Made by a program: the position numbers and the translations under genes. DNA of 64,000 nucleotides from Lachnospiraceae bacterium (GTDB lineage Bacteria > Bacillota > Clostridia > Lachnospirales > Lachnospiraceae), in NCBI GenBank assembly GCA_030531245.1, contig JAUNOA010000001.1:32454-96453 (forward strand), written 5' to 3'. Below the pieces are notes generated by a model that made no database searches, was not told the origin of the DNA, and saw only the letters and a program-made list of their open reading frames with translations. Shown here piece by piece: positions 62,085-64,000 of this stretch (its first letter is position 1; each line of letters begins with the position of its first letter).

Positions 62085-62750
62085 TTAACGTATCCTCTTG
62101 TCTGTGTTTCTCGCCAGTCTTGTTCCTGCTTCCTGTATGAGCTGAACGATGAGGACAAGTATCACGACTGTAAGTATCATGATGTCCGTCTGATATCTGT
62201 AATATCCGTAGTTGATTGCAATCGTTCCGAGTCCTCCGCCTCCTACAAAGCCTGCCATAGCAGAGTATCCGAGTATGGTTGTGATTGATATTGCAGCTCC
62301 GGTAATCAGCGACGGTTTTGCCTCCGGCAGGTACACCTTTGTAACAATCTGCATATTGCTCGCACCCATCGATTTTGCTGCCTCTATGATGCCGGCATCC
62401 GTCTCTTTAAGCGAGCTTTCCACCATCCTTGCGATATACGGTGCAGCCGCGAATACCAGCGGCGGTACCACTGCCTTCCAGCCAAGTGTCGTCCCTACTA
62501 TTGCTCTGGTCACCGGCAATACCATGATAAGCAGAATCATAAACGGTATCGACCGTAATATGTTTATAATGAAGCCAACCGTCGAATTCAGTTTCGGCAT
62601 TGGTTTTATGCCGTTCACATCCGTAACCACAAGCAGGATGCCCAGCGGGATTCCGATTGCATACGAGATGGCTGATGAGATTGCGACCATCAGAAGTGTC
62701 TCTTTTATTCCTACAAGAATCATGCTCCAGACTGCTGCATCAAAGATCAT
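62085..62750 (-). CDS. metI: Methionine ABC transporter permease
   Basis: A 221-residue permease with five helices and the EAA loop DAGIIEAAKSMGASNMQIVTKVYLP. SSAISYAIGIPLGILLV, NILRSIPFMILLI and GFVGGGGLGTIAINYGYYR are hallmarks of MetI. It overlaps metN by 11 bases. Confidence 0.96.
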   Translation of the reverse strand: MIFDAAVWSMILVGIKETLLMVAISSAISYAIGIPLGILLVVTDVNGIKPMPKLNSTVGFIINILRSIPFMILLIMVLPVTRAIVGTTLGWKAVVPPLVFAAAPYIARMVESSLKETDAGIIEAAKSMGASNMQIVTKVYLPEAKPSLITGAAISITTILGYSAMAGFVGGGGLGTIAINYGYYRYQTDIMILTVVILVLIVQLIQEAGTRLARNTDKRIR

Positions 62751-63762
62751 CGATGTTCACCTCCTCATACTTGATGTTATGGCTGTCAAGATAGTCCATA
62801 CACTCACGTTCCTTTTCTTTTCCGGGCGGCAGTTCCACAAGCATCTGTCCGTATTTGCCGCTCCCCAGTGTCTTGGTAGATGCATGGAGGATGTTGACCG
62901 GAGCCCCGCACGCCAGTATCATCTCCGATACAACAGGCAGGTCCGTTGTCTCTTCATCAAATGCTATTCGTATCTTTCTGCCGTCCCCGCCTCTGGACCA
63001 GATCTCGTCATCATTTACACGTCCTCCCATGATGAGCTGCTTGCCTATCTTCGACTTCGGATTTGAAAAGATTTCTTTGACTTCTCCGACCTCTGCGATT
63101 GTGCTTCTGTCAATGATAGCGACCCTGTTGCATATAGTCTCTATGACCTTCATCTCATGCGTTATCACGATGACTGTGATTCCGAGTTCATTATTAATGC
63201 TCTTAAGAAGCTCCAGTATCTGCTTCGTCGTATTCGGGTCAAGCGCGCTTGTGGCTTCGTCACAGAGAAGCACTTTTGGATTTGTCGCTATGGCTCTTGC
63301 TATGGCAACTCTCTGTTTCTGTCCGCCCGACAGCATGGATGGAAATGATTTCTTCCTGTCTCCGAGCCCGACACGCTCCAGAAGTTCGTTTGCCCGTTTG
63401 AGGGCCTGCTTTCTGTCAACTCCGGCTATCTCCAGCGGAAAGCAGACATTGTCAAGCGCGTTTCTCTGCTCGAGCAGATTGAACGATTGAAATACCATAC
63501 CCATAGACTGTCTTGTTTTCCGGCGTTCCTTTTCTGTCATATGGGCTAGTGATCTGCCCTCGAAGATTATGTCTCCTTCCGTCGGTTCCTCCAGATAGTT
63601 GATACACCTGACCAAAGTGGATTTTCCGGCTCCTGAGAGTCCTATGATCCCGAATATCTCACCTTCGTAGATGTCAAGGTTGATATTGCTCAGGGCTTTG
63701 ATGCTTCCGTTTGCGGTATTAAATGTTTTTTCAATATTGGCGATCTTTATGATCGGCTCCAT
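62740..63762 (-). CDS. metN: Methionine ABC transporter ATPase
   Basis: A 340-residue ATPase. Walker A GLSGAGKSTLVRC at about 39, Q-loop VFQSFNLL, signature LSGGQKQRVAIARA, Walker B LLCDEATSALDP and the switch His in VITHEMKV. Residues 255-340 form the NIL regulatory domain that senses internal methionine (RIAFDEETTDLPVVSEM). AAGGAG precedes the ATG. No S-box or T-box leader is visible upstream; instead the dispersed repeat lies 67 bases away. Confidence 0.96.
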   Translation of the reverse strand: MEPIIKIANIEKTFNTANGSIKALSNINLDIYEGEIFGIIGLSGAGKSTLVRCINYLEEPTEGDIIFEGRSLAHMTEKERRKTRQSMGMVFQSFNLLEQRNALDNVCFPLEIAGVDRKQALKRANELLERVGLGDRKKSFPSMLSGGQKQRVAIARAIATNPKVLLCDEATSALDPNTTKQILELLKSINNELGITVIVITHEMKVIETICNRVAIIDRSTIAEVGEVKEIFSNPKSKIGKQLIMGGRVNDDEIWSRGGDGRKIRIAFDEETTDLPVVSEMILACGAPVNILHASTKTLGSGKYGQMLVELPPGKEKERECMDYLDSHNIKYEEVNIDDL

Positions 63763-63813
63763 GGCAATCTCCTTTCATTGTTTTATCATATAAAATGGCA
63801 TATCGAATGCAGA

Positions 63814-63829
63814 GCAATTTCCTATCAGA
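63814..63829. repeat. 16-bp direct repeat flanking dispersed repeat copy B
   Basis: GCAATTTCCTATCAGA here recurs exactly at 63935-63950, in the closing arm of the hairpin of copy B. The two bracket most of the element and may reflect iteration or insertion at a like sequence. Confidence 0.65.
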
Positions 63830-63956
63830 CAAAGCATATCTCTTGCGATATGCCCGCGCCGAGCGCGGTCGCTTCAGCGACATAGTACTTTTCACGCGAG
63901 TGCGCATCCCGCGGAGCGTTTTATCTGATAGGATGCAATTTCCTATCAGATAAAAA
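63829..63956. repeat. Dispersed ~128-bp intergenic repeat, copy B
   Basis: Nearly identical to 45389-45517 in the same orientation, from ACAAAGCATATC to GATAAAA. The 3' end is a perfect hairpin, TTTTATCTGATAGGA and TCCTATCAGATAAAA around seven bases (63919-63955), which can terminate transcription on both strands. It sits in the intergenic space before metN. Confidence 0.88.
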
Positions 63957-63972
63957 AGTGTCTTCGACACTT
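63956..63972 (-). terminator. Terminator of a gene beyond the right edge
   Basis: On the minus strand AAGTGT-CGAAG-ACACTT is followed by TTTTATC. Just upstream the minus strand reads as nine possible codons ending in TGA at 63972-63974, which may be the 3' end of a gene outside the window. Confidence 0.55.
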
Positions 63973-64000
63973 CAACTCCCCTGCCCCTCAATCTTGAGGG

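Noticed and set aside
63731..63991. 86-codon minus-strand frame upstream of metN
   Set aside because: It runs through the dispersed repeat and its terminator hairpin, ends inside metN, and has no ribosome site.

Overview
The window comes from a Gram-positive anaerobe of the Clostridia, most likely a Lachnospiraceae-type gut fermenter. The evidence is the HydABC-type [FeFe] hydrogenase, a lipoprotein-based sugar importer, the GlcNAc-1-kinase (NahK) route, strong AGGAGG ribosome sites, CIRCE control of a chaperone, the Gram-positive rimP-nusA-ylxR-ylxQ-infB-rbfA-nrnA-truB operon, HemZ, and a CdaA/CdaR c-di-AMP locus. No rRNA, tRNA or CRISPR array is visible. Most genes lie on the minus strand.

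Region 1 (1-15963) is carbohydrate metabolism. A minus-strand sugar ABC transporter (binding protein plus two permeases) is translationally coupled to a glycyl-radical-enzyme activase cut by the left edge. Divergent from it is a plus-strand operon of an amidohydrolase, an N-acetylhexosamine 1-kinase, a phosphohexomutase and GlcNAc-6-P deacetylase. Together these suggest import and catabolism of an N-acetylhexosamine-containing glycan. Next come a divergent FGGY kinase and fucose-isomerase-like protein, an iron alcohol dehydrogenase, tyrS, uppP and ung.

Region 2 (16041-29320) is redox and cell envelope. It holds hydCBA behind its own promoter and a 16-bp palindrome, preceded by a strongly eroded indolepyruvate:ferredoxin oxidoreductase pair. 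Upstream is a c-di-AMP locus (cdaA, cdaR and two unknown membrane proteins) that ends in a Wzy-like polymerase. A BadF-type sugar kinase and a CorA transporter follow.

Region 3 (29475-32930) is accessory DNA. It carries a truncated Tn7-like element with a TnsA-like protein, a TnsB-like DDE transposase and an end with three 38-bp repeats. The transposase reading frame runs without a stop into the 3' part of a cell-wall-binding surface protein, making a 788-residue chimera. A gene-poor gap of nearly 400 bp separates the element from an orphan response regulator.

Region 4 (32931-54715) is housekeeping: aspS, hisS, hemZ, rel, leuS, a muramoyl amidase, a MATE exporter, an EF-G paralogue and the nusA-infB operon. 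That operon is unusual: RimP and TruB both lack their C-terminal domains, and nusA and ylxR overlap by 71 bp.

Region 5 (54736-64000) has htpG under a perfect CIRCE, followed closely by two paralogous membrane proteins of unknown function. A nuclease-helicase fusion and a MetNIQ methionine importer follow. Two copies of a ~128-bp intergenic repeat (near 45.4 kb and 63.9 kb) look like a genome-specific dispersed element.
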